From an uncultured beta proteobacterium (GTDB lineage: Bacteria > Pseudomonadota > Gammaproteobacteria > Burkholderiales > Burkholderiaceae_C): DNA of 49,206 nucleotides. The position numbers and the translations under genes are program-made. The DNA lies in NCBI GenBank assembly GCA_903845935.1, contig CAIMZI010000096.1:1-49206 (forward strand), in the 5' to 3' direction. The notes under the pieces were generated by a model that saw nothing but the letters and a program-made list of their open reading frames with translations, ran no database searches and was not told the origin of the DNA. Shown in pieces: positions 17,711 through 27,239 of the stretch (position 1 is its first letter; every line of letters begins with the position of its first letter).

Positions 17711-18622
17711 TCAGGCCACGCCCTTGGCCTGAAACCAGGCAAGGGCGCGCTGGAAGCCGTCTTCCGCTGCCGACTTGACATAGCTGGCGCGGTAGTCCGC
17801 ATGGAAGGCGTGTCCCGCCTCGGGATAGACCACAAACTCGGAGCGCTGTGCCGCCTGGTTGCCCTTGGCACCCTCGGCCGCCAGGGCTTTTTTCATCTCG
17901 TCCAGGGATGACTGCGGAATGCCCTGGTCCCGGCCACCGTACAGGCCCAGCACCGGCGCCTTGAGTTGGGCCACCAGATCGATGGGGTGGCTAGGTGTCA
18001 ATGCCGAAGCCGTGCCGACCACGCGGCCGTACCAGGCCACGCCCGCCTTAACCGCCGGGTTGTGTTCGCAATACAGCCAGGTGATGCGCCCGCCCCAGCA
18101 AAAGCCGGTAATGCCCACGCGCTTGCCATCGCCACCGTTGGCACCGGCCCATTGCAGCATGCCGTCCAGATCGGCCATGACCTGGGCATCTGGCACCTTG
18201 GAAACAATCTCGGCCATGAGCTTGCCCATGTCGCTATATCCGCTGGCATCGCCCTGGCGCGCATACAGATCGGGCGCAATCGCCAGATAACCGGCCTGGG
18301 CGAAACGGCGGCAGGTGTCGGCAATGTAGGCATGGACGCCAAAAATTTCCTGCACCACCAAAACCACCGGCAGATTGGCCTTGCCCACGGGTGCTGCGTA
18401 ATAAAAAGGCACAGGGAAACCGGCCACATCCAAGGTCTTTTGGCCCGTGCTCAGGCCTTCACTGGAGGTGGTAATCGCCGTCTGCGCCATGATGGGAGCA
18501 GCAGCCGCGGCGTAGCCCACTCCCAGGGCCACCTTGAGTGCGGTGCGGCGGCTGGCGCCAGCCTCGGTGGAGCTGCCGGGCAGCAGGGAGTCGAATTGGT
18601 TTTTCAGGTCCGATGGCAGCAT
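17711..18622 (-). CDS. Dienelactone hydrolase family protein, Tat-type signal
   Basis: This 303-residue alpha/beta hydrolase has DLH-type active-site residues. The nucleophile is Cys in GFCWGG, with Glu in VQEIFG, Asp in YGGRDQG and His in PEAGHAFH. An N-terminal SRRTALK followed by a hydrophobic stretch to PIMAQ looks like a twin-arginine export signal, so a periplasmic location is likely. Classical dienelactone hydrolases open lactones in chlorocatechol degradation, but exported homologues are widespread and mostly of unknown substrate. A GGAG site precedes the ATG. It stands alone, with polA downstream on the same strand. Confidence 0.88.
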   Translation of the reverse strand: MLPSDLKNQFDSLLPGSSTEAGASRRTALKVALGVGYAAAAAPIMAQTAITTSSEGLSTGQKTLDVAGFPVPFYYAAPVGKANLPVVLVVQEIFGVHAYIADTCRRFAQAGYLAIAPDLYARQGDASGYSDMGKLMAEIVSKVPDAQVMADLDGMLQWAGANGGDGKRVGITGFCWGGRITWLYCEHNPAVKAGVAWYGRVVGTASALTPSHPIDLVAQLKAPVLGLYGGRDQGIPQSSLDEMKKALAAEGAKGNQAAQRSEFVVYPEAGHAFHADYRASYVKSAAEDGFQRALAWFQAKGVA

Positions 18623-18688
18623 GGGTAGGCTCCTCTGGGTATTGTTGAAATCAGCGCAAAGTGTAGAGAAATAAAATACACCGTCGCG

Positions 18689-21523
18689 TCAATGGGCCTT
18701 ATCCCAGTTCGGCCCGACGCCGATCTCGGCCAGCAGCGGCACCTTGAGGTCGGCCACTCCGGCCATCAGGCGCGGGATTTCCACCTTCAGCCAGTCCACC
18801 TCGGACTCGGGCACCTCAAACACCAGTTCATCATGCACCTGCATGATCATGCGCGTGCCGCGTTGTTCGGCGTCCAGCACCTGTTGCACCTTGACCATGC
18901 TGAGCTTGATCAGATCGGCCGCCGTGCCCTGCATGGGCGCGTTGATGGCGGCGCGCTCGGCGCCTGCGCGGCGCTGGCCATTGGACGAGCCGATCTCGGG
19001 CAGGTAGAGCCGGCGGCCAAACACGGTCTGCACGTAGCCGTTTGCCCGAGCCTCCTCGCGGGTGCGTTCCATGTAGTTCTTCACGCCGGGGTAGCGCTCA
19101 AAATAGCGCTGGATGTAGTTCTTGGCTGCCGTGTTGTCGATCCCGAGGTTGCGCGCCAGGCCATAGGCGCTCATGCCGTAGATCAGGCCGAAATTGATGA
19201 CCTTGGCGTAGCGGCGCTGCTCGCTTGTCACCTGCTCCAGCGTGACGCCAAACACCTCGGCAGCGGTGGCGCGATGCACGTCCAGGCCTTCGCGGAAGGC
19301 GCGTAAGAGCGCCGCGTCGTCGCTGATGTGGGCCATGATGCGCAGCTCGATCTGGCTGTAATCGGCGCTGGCAATCAGGTTGCCTGCTCCCGCCACAAAG
19401 GCCTCGCGTACGCGCCGCCCTTCGATGGTCCGGATCGGAATGTTCTGCAGATTGGGGTCGTTGCTGGACAGGCGCCCGGTCACGGCCACGGCCTGCGCGT
19501 AATGGGTGTGGACGCGACCCGTGCGCGGCAGCGCCAGCTGGGCCAGCTTGTCGGTGTAGGTGCCCTTGAGCTTGGCCAGACCCCGGTGCTCCAGGATTTT
19601 GGCCGGCAACGGAAAGTCTTCGGCCAGCTTTTCCAGCACCTCTTCATCGGTGCTGGGCGCGCCGGTGGCGGTTTTCTTCACCACCGGCAGGCCCAGCTTG
19701 GTGAAAAAGATTTCACCGATCTGCTTCGGGCTGCTCAGGTTGAAGGGCTGGCCGGCCAGTTCGTGGGCCTCGGCCTCCAACTGCAGAATGCGCGTGCCCA
19801 GTGCATGGCTTTGCGCGGCCAGTGTGGGCGCGTCGATCAGCACGCCGTTGCGCTCGATGCGGTAAAGCGCCTCGCTGCTTTCAATTTCCAGCTGGTACAC
19901 AAAACTCAAACCGGCGTCGAGCTGGATCTGCGACCACAGCACGCCATGCACCGCCAGCGTCTGATCCGTGTCCTCGCAGGCGTATTCGGACACCCGGGCA
20001 ATCTCCACCTGGTTGATGGTGAGCTGGTTGACACCCTTGCCGCACAGGTCTTCAAAGCTGATGCCGCTGCGCCCCAGATGGCGCTCGGCCAGACTGGACA
20101 GGCCATGCGGCTTGTGAACTTCGAGCACATAGCTTTGCAGCATGGTGTCGTGGGCATAGCCCTGCACCTCTAGGCCATGGTTGGCAAACACATGGCGGTC
20201 GTACTTGATGTGCTGGCCCAGCTTTTTAGCGGCAGGGTTCTCCAGCCAGGGCTTGAGTTTGGCCAGCACCTCATCACGCGGCAACTGCTCGGGCGCATCG
20301 GGGTAGTTGTGGGCCAGCGGGATGTAGGCGCCCTCGCCCACTCTGACGCTGAAGCTGATGCCGACCAACTCGGCGCGCATCTCGTCCAGCGAATTGGTTT
20401 CGGTGTCCAGCGAAGTCAGTTCGGCAGCGGATATTTTTGCCAGCAAGGCTTCGAAGGCACCCCAGCTCAAAATGGTTTCATAGGCCGCGTTGGGGACGCG
20501 TGGCTCCGATGGAACGTCGGCAGTTGCATCGGCCGGCTCGTCAAACAGACCGGGGTTGGCGTTGGCGGTTTTAAGGGCGACGGGCTTGGCTTGCTCGCCG
20601 CCTGCCGCAACGGCAGGCGAGCCATTGGGCGCGCCATTGGCCAGCGATTTGGCCAGGCCCTTGAAGCCAAAGCGCTCGCAATAGGCCAGCAGGGCCGGGG
20701 AATCCTGCGGGCCGACCAGCAGGCTGTCGAGCGCGGGGAGCGAGGGAATGCGGTCCTGCAGCTCGCAGTCGGTCTTGATGGTCAACAGGGAGCGGCCTAT
20801 GGGCAGCCAGTCCAGCGACTTGCGAAGATTCTCGCCCACCACACCCTTGATGTTCGCCGCGTTGTCCACCACCGCCTGCAGCGAGCCGTATTCCTGCAGC
20901 CATTTGACGGCGGTCTTGGGGCCGACCTTGGGCACGCCGGGCACGTTGTCCACGGTGTCGCCCACCAGGGTCTGGTAATCCAGCATCAGGCGCGCGGGCA
21001 CGCCAAACTCGGCCTCCACTCCGGCCAGGTCGCGGCGCTTGCCGTTCATGGTGTCGATGATGGTCACGTGCTCGTCCACCAGCTGCGCCAGGTCCTTGTC
21101 GCCGCTGCTGACGATCACTTCAATGCGTTGGCGCGCAGCGGTGGCGCACAGGGTGCCGATCACATCGTCGGCCTCCACGCCCGGCACGTCCAGCACGCTC
21201 CAGCCCAAGAGGCGCACCACCTCGTGGATGGGCTCGATCTGGCTGCGCAGGTCTTCGGGCATGGGGTCGCGGTGCGCCTTGTAGTCCGGGTAGATGGCAT
21301 CGCGGAAGGTAGGGCCTTTGGCGTCAAACACACAGGCCACATAGTCAGCCGGATATTCCTTGCGCAGCGACTGCATCATGTTGATCATGATGCGGATGGC
21401 ACCGGTCTTTTGCACCCGACCGTCGGGCAGGGTGATCTGCATGTCGCCGCCTCCGGCAAAAAAGGCACGGTACAAATAGCTGGAACCATCCACCAGCAAC
21501 AGGGTTTTCTTGGATTCACTCAT
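18689..21523 (-). CDS. polA: DNA polymerase I
   Basis: This 944-residue protein has three domains. The 5'-3' exonuclease (about 1-300) begins LLLVDGSSYLYRAFF and has GDKDLAQLV. The 3'-5' exonuclease (about 350-540) keeps LDTETNSLD, IKYDRHV and YACEDTD, so proofreading residues appear present. The polymerase (about 560-944) has motif A ASADYSQIELR, motif B RRYAKVINFGLIYGMSAYG and motif C MQVHDELVFEVP. It fills gaps and removes RNA primers. An alanine-rich, variable linker separates the first two domains. The ATG at 21523 gives MSESKKTLLLVDG; an upstream start would reach towards thrB. It is divergent from thrB with 76 bases between. Confidence 0.97.
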   Translation of the reverse strand: MSESKKTLLLVDGSSYLYRAFFAGGGDMQITLPDGRVQKTGAIRIMINMMQSLRKEYPADYVACVFDAKGPTFRDAIYPDYKAHRDPMPEDLRSQIEPIHEVVRLLGWSVLDVPGVEADDVIGTLCATAARQRIEVIVSSGDKDLAQLVDEHVTIIDTMNGKRRDLAGVEAEFGVPARLMLDYQTLVGDTVDNVPGVPKVGPKTAVKWLQEYGSLQAVVDNAANIKGVVGENLRKSLDWLPIGRSLLTIKTDCELQDRIPSLPALDSLLVGPQDSPALLAYCERFGFKGLAKSLANGAPNGSPAVAAGGEQAKPVALKTANANPGLFDEPADATADVPSEPRVPNAAYETILSWGAFEALLAKISAAELTSLDTETNSLDEMRAELVGISFSVRVGEGAYIPLAHNYPDAPEQLPRDEVLAKLKPWLENPAAKKLGQHIKYDRHVFANHGLEVQGYAHDTMLQSYVLEVHKPHGLSSLAERHLGRSGISFEDLCGKGVNQLTINQVEIARVSEYACEDTDQTLAVHGVLWSQIQLDAGLSFVYQLEIESSEALYRIERNGVLIDAPTLAAQSHALGTRILQLEAEAHELAGQPFNLSSPKQIGEIFFTKLGLPVVKKTATGAPSTDEEVLEKLAEDFPLPAKILEHRGLAKLKGTYTDKLAQLALPRTGRVHTHYAQAVAVTGRLSSNDPNLQNIPIRTIEGRRVREAFVAGAGNLIASADYSQIELRIMAHISDDAALLRAFREGLDVHRATAAEVFGVTLEQVTSEQRRYAKVINFGLIYGMSAYGLARNLGIDNTAAKNYIQRYFERYPGVKNYMERTREEARANGYVQTVFGRRLYLPEIGSSNGQRRAGAERAAINAPMQGTAADLIKLSMVKVQQVLDAEQRGTRMIMQVHDELVFEVPESEVDWLKVEIPRLMAGVADLKVPLLAEIGVGPNWDKAH

Positions 21524-21587
21524 GCGTGCATTTTGCCTGTGCCCGCAGCAGCTTCGATGCGGGCCCGGCAATGGCTTGGGTGGGCCC

Positions 21588-21602
21588 TACAATTAAGCCA
21601 TG
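21588..21602 (+). promoter_or_regulatory. -10 box directly before thrB (possible leaderless mRNA)
   Basis: TACAAT at 21588-21593 is followed, only 6 bases later, by the thrB ATG at 21600. A transcript starting the usual 6-7 bases after the -10 box would begin at or beside the ATG. No Shine-Dalgarno sequence is present. The -35 region is not recognisable. Confidence 0.45.
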
Positions 21603-22604
21603 GCGGTATACACAGAGGTCTTGTTCGACGAGGCCAGCACTTTTTTGCAATCCCTCGATTTAGGCACTCTCCAGCATATGGAGGGCTGCTCCGGCGGCAT
21701 TGAAAACACCAATTATTTTGTCACCACAGACCAGGCGCCTTATGTGCTGACCCTGTTCGAGCGGCTGACGGCGCAGCAGTTGCCGTTTTACCTGCGGCTG
21801 ATGAAGCACCTGGCCCGGCACGGCATACCGGTGCCCGACCCGGCTGCCAACCGCGAGGGCCATGTGCTGCACAGCCTGAACGGCAAACCGGCTGCCGTCG
21901 TCAATCGCCTCAAGGGCAGGAGCGAGCTGGCGCCTGGCGCCGCGCATTGCAGCGCGCTGGGCGAAGTGCTGGCACGCATGCACCTGGTGGGACGCGACTT
22001 TGAAATGCAGCAACCCAATCTGCGCGGCCTTTCCTGGTGGAACGAAACCGTGCCGGTGGTCCTGCCATTTTTGGACGCAAAACAGGCCGCGCTGATACGC
22101 AGCGAACTGGCCTACCAAAACCATGTCGCCAGCCTCTCAGCCTATGGCGCCCTGCCACGCGGCCCCGTACATGCCGACCTGTTCCGCGACAACGCGATGT
22201 TTGCGCAAGACCTGCCCGCGGATGAGGCACCGCAGCTGACCGGCATTTTTGATTTTTACTTTGCCGGAGTGGACGCCTGGTTGTTTGACCTGGCCGTCTG
22301 CCTAAACGACTGGTGTGTGGATTTGGCCACCGGACAGGCAGATGCAGGACGCAGCCGCGCCCTGTTGCAGGCCTATGAAAAGGTACGCCCCCTGACGTCG
22401 CAGGAGCGCGAACTGCTTGCGGCAATGGCGCGTGCAGCAGCCCTGCGCTTTTGGCTCTCGCGTCTGTGGGACCTGCATCTGCCGCGCGAGGCCGCCATGC
22501 TGCAGCCGCACGACCCCAGCCACTTTGAACGCGTGCTGCGCCAGCGCATTGCGGCCCCGCTGACCCTGTCCAGCCTGTTTCCAACCGAGCCCCATTCCGC
22601 ATGA
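21600..22604 (+). CDS. thrB: Homoserine kinase (aminoglycoside-phosphotransferase-like type)
   Basis: This 334-residue kinase has the APH/choline-kinase fold, the ThrB type found in Pseudomonas and Burkholderiales rather than the GHMP type of E. coli. Markers are GIENTNYFVTT near the N-terminus, the catalytic HADLFRDN and the metal-binding IFDFYFAGVDAWLFDLA. It phosphorylates homoserine in threonine synthesis. The ATG at 21600 gives the family N-terminus MAVYTEV. It shares ATGA with the following membrane-protein gene. Confidence 0.94.
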   Translation: MAVYTEVLFDEASTFLQSLDLGTLQHMEGCSGGIENTNYFVTTDQAPYVLTLFERLTAQQLPFYLRLMKHLARHGIPVPDPAANREGHVLHSLNGKPAAVVNRLKGRSELAPGAAHCSALGEVLARMHLVGRDFEMQQPNLRGLSWWNETVPVVLPFLDAKQAALIRSELAYQNHVASLSAYGALPRGPVHADLFRDNAMFAQDLPADEAPQLTGIFDFYFAGVDAWLFDLAVCLNDWCVDLATGQADAGRSRALLQAYEKVRPLTSQERELLAAMARAAALRFWLSRLWDLHLPREAAMLQPHDPSHFERVLRQRIAAPLTLSSLFPTEPHSA

Positions 22605-23380
22605 AACTCCACATCGTCCCGGCCCGCACGGGTGCGCAATGGTTCAAGCTGGGGGTGCTCACGTTTTTCAAGCAACCGCTGGCGCTCTCTGGCCTATTTT
22701 TCATGTTCATGGCCGTGATGACGGTGCTGACCCTGGTGCCTCTGATCGGCAACGTGCTGGCTCTGGCCCTGCTGCCGGGTGCCACGCTGGGCCTGATGGC
22801 CGCCACCGAAGAAGCAGTCAAGGGCAAGTTTCCCATGCCCACCGTGCTGCTCAGCGCCTTCCGGGCGGGACGCCAGCAGCTCAAATCCATGTTGATTCTG
22901 GGCCTGCTGTACGCAATCGGCATTCTGCTGGTGCTGGCCATTTCCGCTACGGTGGACGGCGGCAAGGTCGCCCACATGTACCTGGAAGGCGGCAGCATCA
23001 GCAACGAAACTGCACAAGAGCCCGCTGTCCAGTTCGCCGCGCTCTTGGGCTTTGCGCTGTACCTGCCGCTGTCCCTGCTGTTCTGGCATGCACCGGCCCT
23101 GGTGCACTGGCATGGCATCGCACCGGTCAAAAGCCTGTTCTTCAGCCTGGTGGCCTGCATGCGCAACCTGGGCGCCTTTACCGTCTACAGCCTGGTGTGG
23201 CTAGCTGCCTTTGTTGGCGTTGGCATGGTGGTGGCTGTGGTGACCGCTCTGGCGGTTGGGCCTGAGGCCGTATCGGGCATCATTTTTCCGGTTCTCATGC
23301 TGATGGCCGCCATGTTTTTCACCTCCATTTACTTCACGTTTCGCGACTGCTTTGAAGACAGCCGCGAAGCCACGCCTTAA
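22601..23380 (+). CDS. BPSS1780-family membrane protein
   Basis: This 259-residue protein begins with a soluble segment ending GAQWFKLGVLTFFKQPLAL. About six hydrophobic helices follow, including two halves resembling the DUF975-like/BPSS1780 arrangement seen next to thrB in many Burkholderiales. Its function is unknown. The start overlaps the thrB stop (ATGA), implying co-translation, but I see no sequence link to threonine metabolism. The frame is intact. Confidence 0.75.
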   Translation: MKLHIVPARTGAQWFKLGVLTFFKQPLALSGLFFMFMAVMTVLTLVPLIGNVLALALLPGATLGLMAATEEAVKGKFPMPTVLLSAFRAGRQQLKSMLILGLLYAIGILLVLAISATVDGGKVAHMYLEGGSISNETAQEPAVQFAALLGFALYLPLSLLFWHAPALVHWHGIAPVKSLFFSLVACMRNLGAFTVYSLVWLAAFVGVGMVVAVVTALAVGPEAVSGIIFPVLMLMAAMFFTSIYFTFRDCFEDSREATP

Positions 23381-23421
23381 TCCCAGGCCTCAATCCCAGA
23401 CATTAAGCGGGCGACCGGACT

Positions 23422-25839
23422 TCAGGGAAGCGGCGTCAGCTTGGCGACGCTGAGCGCCAGCCACTTGGTGCCGTGGCGCGGGAAGTTGATTTGAGCGCGG
23501 GCATCGTCGCCCACACCTTCCAGGGTGAGCACCGTGCCCTCGCCAAACTTGGCGTGAAAAACTTTCTGCTTGGGCCTGAGGCCATTGACGGAATCGTCAC
23601 GGCGCAGCACTTCTTTTTCCGGCTTAGGCATGCCACCGGCCGGATAGCGGGTGGAGTCAAAGCCGCCGCTATTGCCGCCATAAGCGCCGCCGCCCTGCCA
23701 GCCGCGTCCGGCTCCGGAAAAGCCGCCAGCAGCAGGTGCGACGTGTTTGGGTGTCAGCCACTTCAGTGACTCTTCGGGTAGCTCATCAAAGAAACGGCTC
23801 TTGGAGTTAAAGCGCGTCTGTCCATGCAGCATGCGGGACTGCGAGTAGCTCAGGTACAGGCGCTGACGGGCCCGGGTAATGGCCACATACATCAGGCGCC
23901 GCTCTTCCTCCAGACCATCGCGGTCGCTCATGGAATTTTCGTGCGGGAACAAACCCTCCTCCACGCCGGTGATGAACACGCAGTCGAACTCCAGGCCCTT
24001 GGACGAGTGCACCGTCATCAGCTGGATCGCGTCCTGCCCGGCCTGTGCCATGTTGTCCCCTGCCTCCAGGGCTGCATGGGTCAAAAAGGCCACCAGCGGG
24101 GACAGCGTCTCGCCGGTATCACCAAAGGCCGGGTCGCTGGGCTCGACACCATACTGATCGACCTGATCTATGGCCTCGCCGCTCAAGCCCTGGCTGGCCG
24201 GGCTTTGCGTCAGGCCGACGCTGTCGCGGCCAAAGCCCTCCTGCATCACAAAGCTCTCGGCCGCACTCACCAACTCTTCCAAATTTTCCACCCGGTCGGC
24301 GCCTTCGCGCTCGGCCCGGTAGTGCGCCAGCAGACCGCTGTCTTCCAGCATCACCGAGATGACATCGCGCAGCTTCATGCCAGCGGTCTTTTCGCGCAGC
24401 ACGTCAACCTTGGCAACAAAGCCGGCGATGACGGCGCCGGCGCGCCCGGTCAGCGTGCTCACCGCGTCGTGCAGCGAGCAACCCTGCGCCTTGGCAATGT
24501 CCTGCAAAAGTTCCAGGCTGCGCGCGCCAATACCGCGTGCCGGGAAGTTCACCACGCGCATAAAACTAGTGTCGTCGTTGGGGTTCTCCAAGAGGCGCAA
24601 ATAGGCCAACGCGTGTTTGATTTCGGCGCGCTCAAAAAAACGCAGGCCACCGTACACGCGATACGGCATGGCGGCATTGAACAGCGCGGTTTCTATCACC
24701 CGGCTCTGCGCATTGGAGCGGTACAACACGGCGATCTCTTTTCGACTGACCCCATCGCGCACCAACTGCTTCATCTCGTCCACCATCCACTGCGCCTCTG
24801 CAAAGTCGCTGGGTGCCTCATAAATGCGCACGGGCTCGCCTGGCCCCTGATCCGTGCGCAGGTTCTTGCCCAGGCGCTTGCCGTTGTGGCTGATCAGTGC
24901 GTTGGCGGAATCCAGAATGTTGCTGAAGCTGCGGTAGTTCTGCTCCAGCTTGATCTGGTGCTGCACCTTGAATTCGCGCACAAAGTCGGCCATATTGCCG
25001 ACCCGCGCGCCGCGAAAGGCATAGATGCTCTGGTCGTCATCGCCGACTGCAATCACGGCGCCACCGGGCGTGTCGGGCGAGGCATTGGCACCCTGCCCGG
25101 CCAGCATCTTGAGCCAGGCGTATTGCAGGCGGTTGGTGTCCTGAAACTCGTCAACCAGGATGTGGCGAAAGCGCCGCTGGTAGTGCTCGCGCACCGGATC
25201 GTTTTCGCGCAACAGCTCGTAGCAGCGCAGCATCAGTTCACCAAAATCCACCACGCCCTCGCGCTGGCACTGCTCTTCATAGAGTTGGTAAATCTCTATC
25301 TTCTTGATCGTCTCGGGGTCGCGTGGCTCGATGTTGGTGGGGCGCTGTCCGTCTTCCTTGCAAGCCGAAATAAAGCGCTGCAGCTGCTTGGGCGCAAAGC
25401 GCTCGTCATCGTCCGAAATATTGTTCTGCTTGCACAGACGCTTGATGGCCGAGAGCTGGTCTTGCGTATCCAGAATCTGAAAGCTCTGCGGCAGGTTCGC
25501 CATTTTGAAGTGCGAGCGCAGCAAGCGGTTGCACAGGCCGTGGAAGGTCCCTATCCACATGCCATGCACATTGACCGGCAGCATGCTGGAGAGCCGCGTC
25601 ATCATTTCCTTGGCAGCCTTATTGGTAAAGGTCACCGCCAGTATTCCGCCGGGCGTCACCAGCCCGTTTTGCAGCAGCCAGGCAATGCGGGTGGTCAGCA
25701 CCCGCGTCTTGCCCGAGCCCGCTCCCGCCAGGATCAGGGCATGCTCGGCGGGCAAGGTGACGGCGGCGCGCTGCTCCGGGTTCAGGGTCTGGAGCAGCGG
25801 CGATTCGGCTGTGTGGTCGGGCGTTGAGAAAAGAGACAT
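23422..25839 (-). CDS. uvrD: UvrD/PcrA-type DNA helicase II
   Basis: This 805-residue superfamily 1 3'-5' helicase has its motifs in order: LNPEQRAAV (Q motif), GAGSGKTRVL (Walker A), VDEFQDTN (Walker B), GDDDQSIYAFRGA (III), LEQNYRS (IV), TVHSSKGLEF (V) and VAITRARQRLYL (VI). A C-terminal Tudor-like segment (KVFHAKFGEGTVLTLEG) is the RNA-polymerase-binding type module of UvrD/PcrA. It unwinds DNA in excision and mismatch repair and clears stalled complexes. The ATG at 25839 gives MSLFSTPDH; upstream codons are not conserved. A Gly-rich linker precedes the C-terminal module. Confidence 0.95.
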   Translation of the reverse strand: MSLFSTPDHTAESPLLQTLNPEQRAAVTLPAEHALILAGAGSGKTRVLTTRIAWLLQNGLVTPGGILAVTFTNKAAKEMMTRLSSMLPVNVHGMWIGTFHGLCNRLLRSHFKMANLPQSFQILDTQDQLSAIKRLCKQNNISDDDERFAPKQLQRFISACKEDGQRPTNIEPRDPETIKKIEIYQLYEEQCQREGVVDFGELMLRCYELLRENDPVREHYQRRFRHILVDEFQDTNRLQYAWLKMLAGQGANASPDTPGGAVIAVGDDDQSIYAFRGARVGNMADFVREFKVQHQIKLEQNYRSFSNILDSANALISHNGKRLGKNLRTDQGPGEPVRIYEAPSDFAEAQWMVDEMKQLVRDGVSRKEIAVLYRSNAQSRVIETALFNAAMPYRVYGGLRFFERAEIKHALAYLRLLENPNDDTSFMRVVNFPARGIGARSLELLQDIAKAQGCSLHDAVSTLTGRAGAVIAGFVAKVDVLREKTAGMKLRDVISVMLEDSGLLAHYRAEREGADRVENLEELVSAAESFVMQEGFGRDSVGLTQSPASQGLSGEAIDQVDQYGVEPSDPAFGDTGETLSPLVAFLTHAALEAGDNMAQAGQDAIQLMTVHSSKGLEFDCVFITGVEEGLFPHENSMSDRDGLEEERRLMYVAITRARQRLYLSYSQSRMLHGQTRFNSKSRFFDELPEESLKWLTPKHVAPAAGGFSGAGRGWQGGGAYGGNSGGFDSTRYPAGGMPKPEKEVLRRDDSVNGLRPKQKVFHAKFGEGTVLTLEGVGDDARAQINFPRHGTKWLALSVAKLTPLP

Positions 25840-26020
25840 GGGGTGATTGTAGGAAGTACCAAAAGCGAATGCCCCCACATGCGACGCGTTATGAAGCGCG
25901 CCGCTCACTGCGAGTAAAATCAATCACCGGGACCAAGCAATTGGAAGCGGTGTTACCTGCTCCATTCCAAGCGCCCATCGAAGACGACCGATTGAAACCT
26001 TTTGACTGGAGCTTGGGACT
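25840..26020. promoter_or_regulatory. uvrD-guaC divergent intergenic region
   Basis: This region of 181 bases has an inverted repeat, GGTGATTG (25842-25849) with CAATCACC (25921-25928). A TAAAAT at 25915-25920 could be the guaC -10 box, with a weak -35. The guaC leader can form a stem TTGGAA/TTCCAA (25941-25946 and 25965-25970). I do not recognise a known riboswitch. Confidence 0.4.
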
Positions 26021-26998
26021 ATGGAAATTTTTGACTACGACAACATCCTGCTGCTGCCGCGCAAATGCCGCGTGGAAAGCCGCTCGGAATGCGATGCCGG
26101 TGTGGAACTCGGCGGACGCAAGTTCCGCCTGCCGGTGGTGCCTGCCAACATGAAAACCGTGGTGAGTGAGGCCATCTGCGAATGGCTGGCGCAAAACAAC
26201 TACTTCTACGTGATGCACCGCTTTGATCTGGACAACGTCCAGTTCGTGGCCCACATGCATGGCAAGGGCCTTTACGCCTCCATCTCACTGGGCGTCAAAA
26301 AGCCTGACTACGACACCGTGGACCAACTGGTCGCACGCGGCCTAGTGCCCGAGTACATCACCATCGACATTGCCCATGGCCATGCAGACAGCGTGAAGAA
26401 CATGATCACCTACCTGAAGGAAAAGATGCCAACCAGCTTTGTCATCGCCGGCAATGTGGCAACGCCAGAGGCAGTGATCGACCTGGAAAACTGGGGCGCT
26501 GACGCCACCAAGGTCGGCGTGGGCCCGGGCAAGGTCTGCATCACCAAACTGAAAACCGGTTTTGGCACGGGTGGCTGGCAGCTCAGCGCACTCAAGTGGT
26601 GTGCCCGTGTTGCGACCAAGCCCATCATTGCCGACGGCGGCATCCGTAGCCACGGCGACATTGCCAAGAGCGTCCGTTTTGGCGCCTCGATGGTGATGAT
26701 AGGTTCGCTGTTTGCCGGTCACGAAGAATCACCCGGCAAGACGGTGGAGGTGGACGGGGAGCTATTCAAGGAATACTACGGCTCGGCCAGCGACTTCAAC
26801 AAGGGCGAGTACAAGCACGTGGAAGGCAAGCGCATCCTGGAGCCGATCAAGGGCCGTCTGGCCGACACGCTGATCGAGATGGAGCAGGACGTGCAAAGCT
26901 CCATCAGTTATTCCGGCGGCAAGAAGCTAATGGATATCCGCAAGGTGAATTACGTGACGCTCGGAGGCGACAACGCCGGTGAACACCTGCTGATGTAG
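26021..26998 (+). CDS. guaC: GMP reductase
   Basis: This 325-residue IMPDH/GMPR-family TIM-barrel enzyme reduces GMP to IMP with NADPH in purine salvage. The catalytic cysteine lies in [31 protein letters not shown] at the N-terminus and [23 protein letters not shown] near the phosphate-binding loop fit the family. No CBS domains are inserted, which argues against IMP dehydrogenase. The CITK.KTG catalytic loop is that of the shorter GuaC type known from Firmicutes rather than the E. coli type. The start at 26021 is preceded by GGAG about 11 bases upstream. Confidence 0.93.
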   Translation: MEIFDYDNILLLPRKCRVESRSECDAGVELGGRKFRLPVVPANMKTVVSEAICEWLAQNNYFYVMHRFDLDNVQFVAHMHGKGLYASISLGVKKPDYDTVDQLVARGLVPEYITIDIAHGHADSVKNMITYLKEKMPTSFVIAGNVATPEAVIDLENWGADATKVGVGPGKVCITKLKTGFGTGGWQLSALKWCARVATKPIIADGGIRSHGDIAKSVRFGASMVMIGSLFAGHEESPGKTVEVDGELFKEYYGSASDFNKGEYKHVEGKRILEPIKGRLADTLIEMEQDVQSSISYSGGKKLMDIRKVNYVTLGGDNAGEHLLM

Positions 26999-27041
26999 GC
27001 CCACTAATTCGCTCAAACGCCACCCCTCCGAGCGGATGGCG

Positions 27042-27113
27042 CGGGGTGGGCCTCACAGCGAGGTAAAGGAGGAGCCCGCAGGGCGGGGGACACGAGCAGT
27101 GAGGCCCGCCCCG
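27042..27113. repeat. GC-rich imperfect inverted repeat, probably a dispersed intergenic element
   Basis: CGGGGTGGGCCTCAC (27042-27056) is inverted as GTGAGGCCCGCCCCG (27099-27113) with a single mismatch and a 42-base purine-rich loop. It does not code and is not a normal terminator, as it has no T-tract. GC-rich elements of this sort recur between genes in Comamonadaceae as I recall them; other copies were not looked for beyond this window. Confidence 0.5.
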
Positions 27114-27154
27114 TGACAGCCGCGGGCGAAAACCAAAGCCACCAAAAATTCGGC

Positions 27155-27203
27155 AAAAAAAAGGCCTTGGGCAGAACGCATCTACGTTCCGCACAAGGCC
27201 TTT
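27155..27203 (-). terminator. Terminator of the DEAD-box helicase gene
   Basis: Read on the minus strand, AAAGGCCTTG pairs with CAAGGCCTTT (27194-27203 with 27160-27169), with an inner AACG/CGTT extension, and runs into a U-tract at 27155-27162. A smaller hairpin, GGCCGGT/ACCGGCC (27214-27231), lies between it and the stop codon. The first stem may also terminate guaC weakly from the other side. Confidence 0.85.
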
Positions 27204-27239
27204 GCTGTTTGGGGGCCGGTAGCAACCGGCCTTTAACAG

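Noticed and set aside
23824..25827. 667-codon plus-strand frame opposite uvrD
   Set aside because: Antisense to a conserved helicase; no motifs, composition typical of an opposite-strand shadow.
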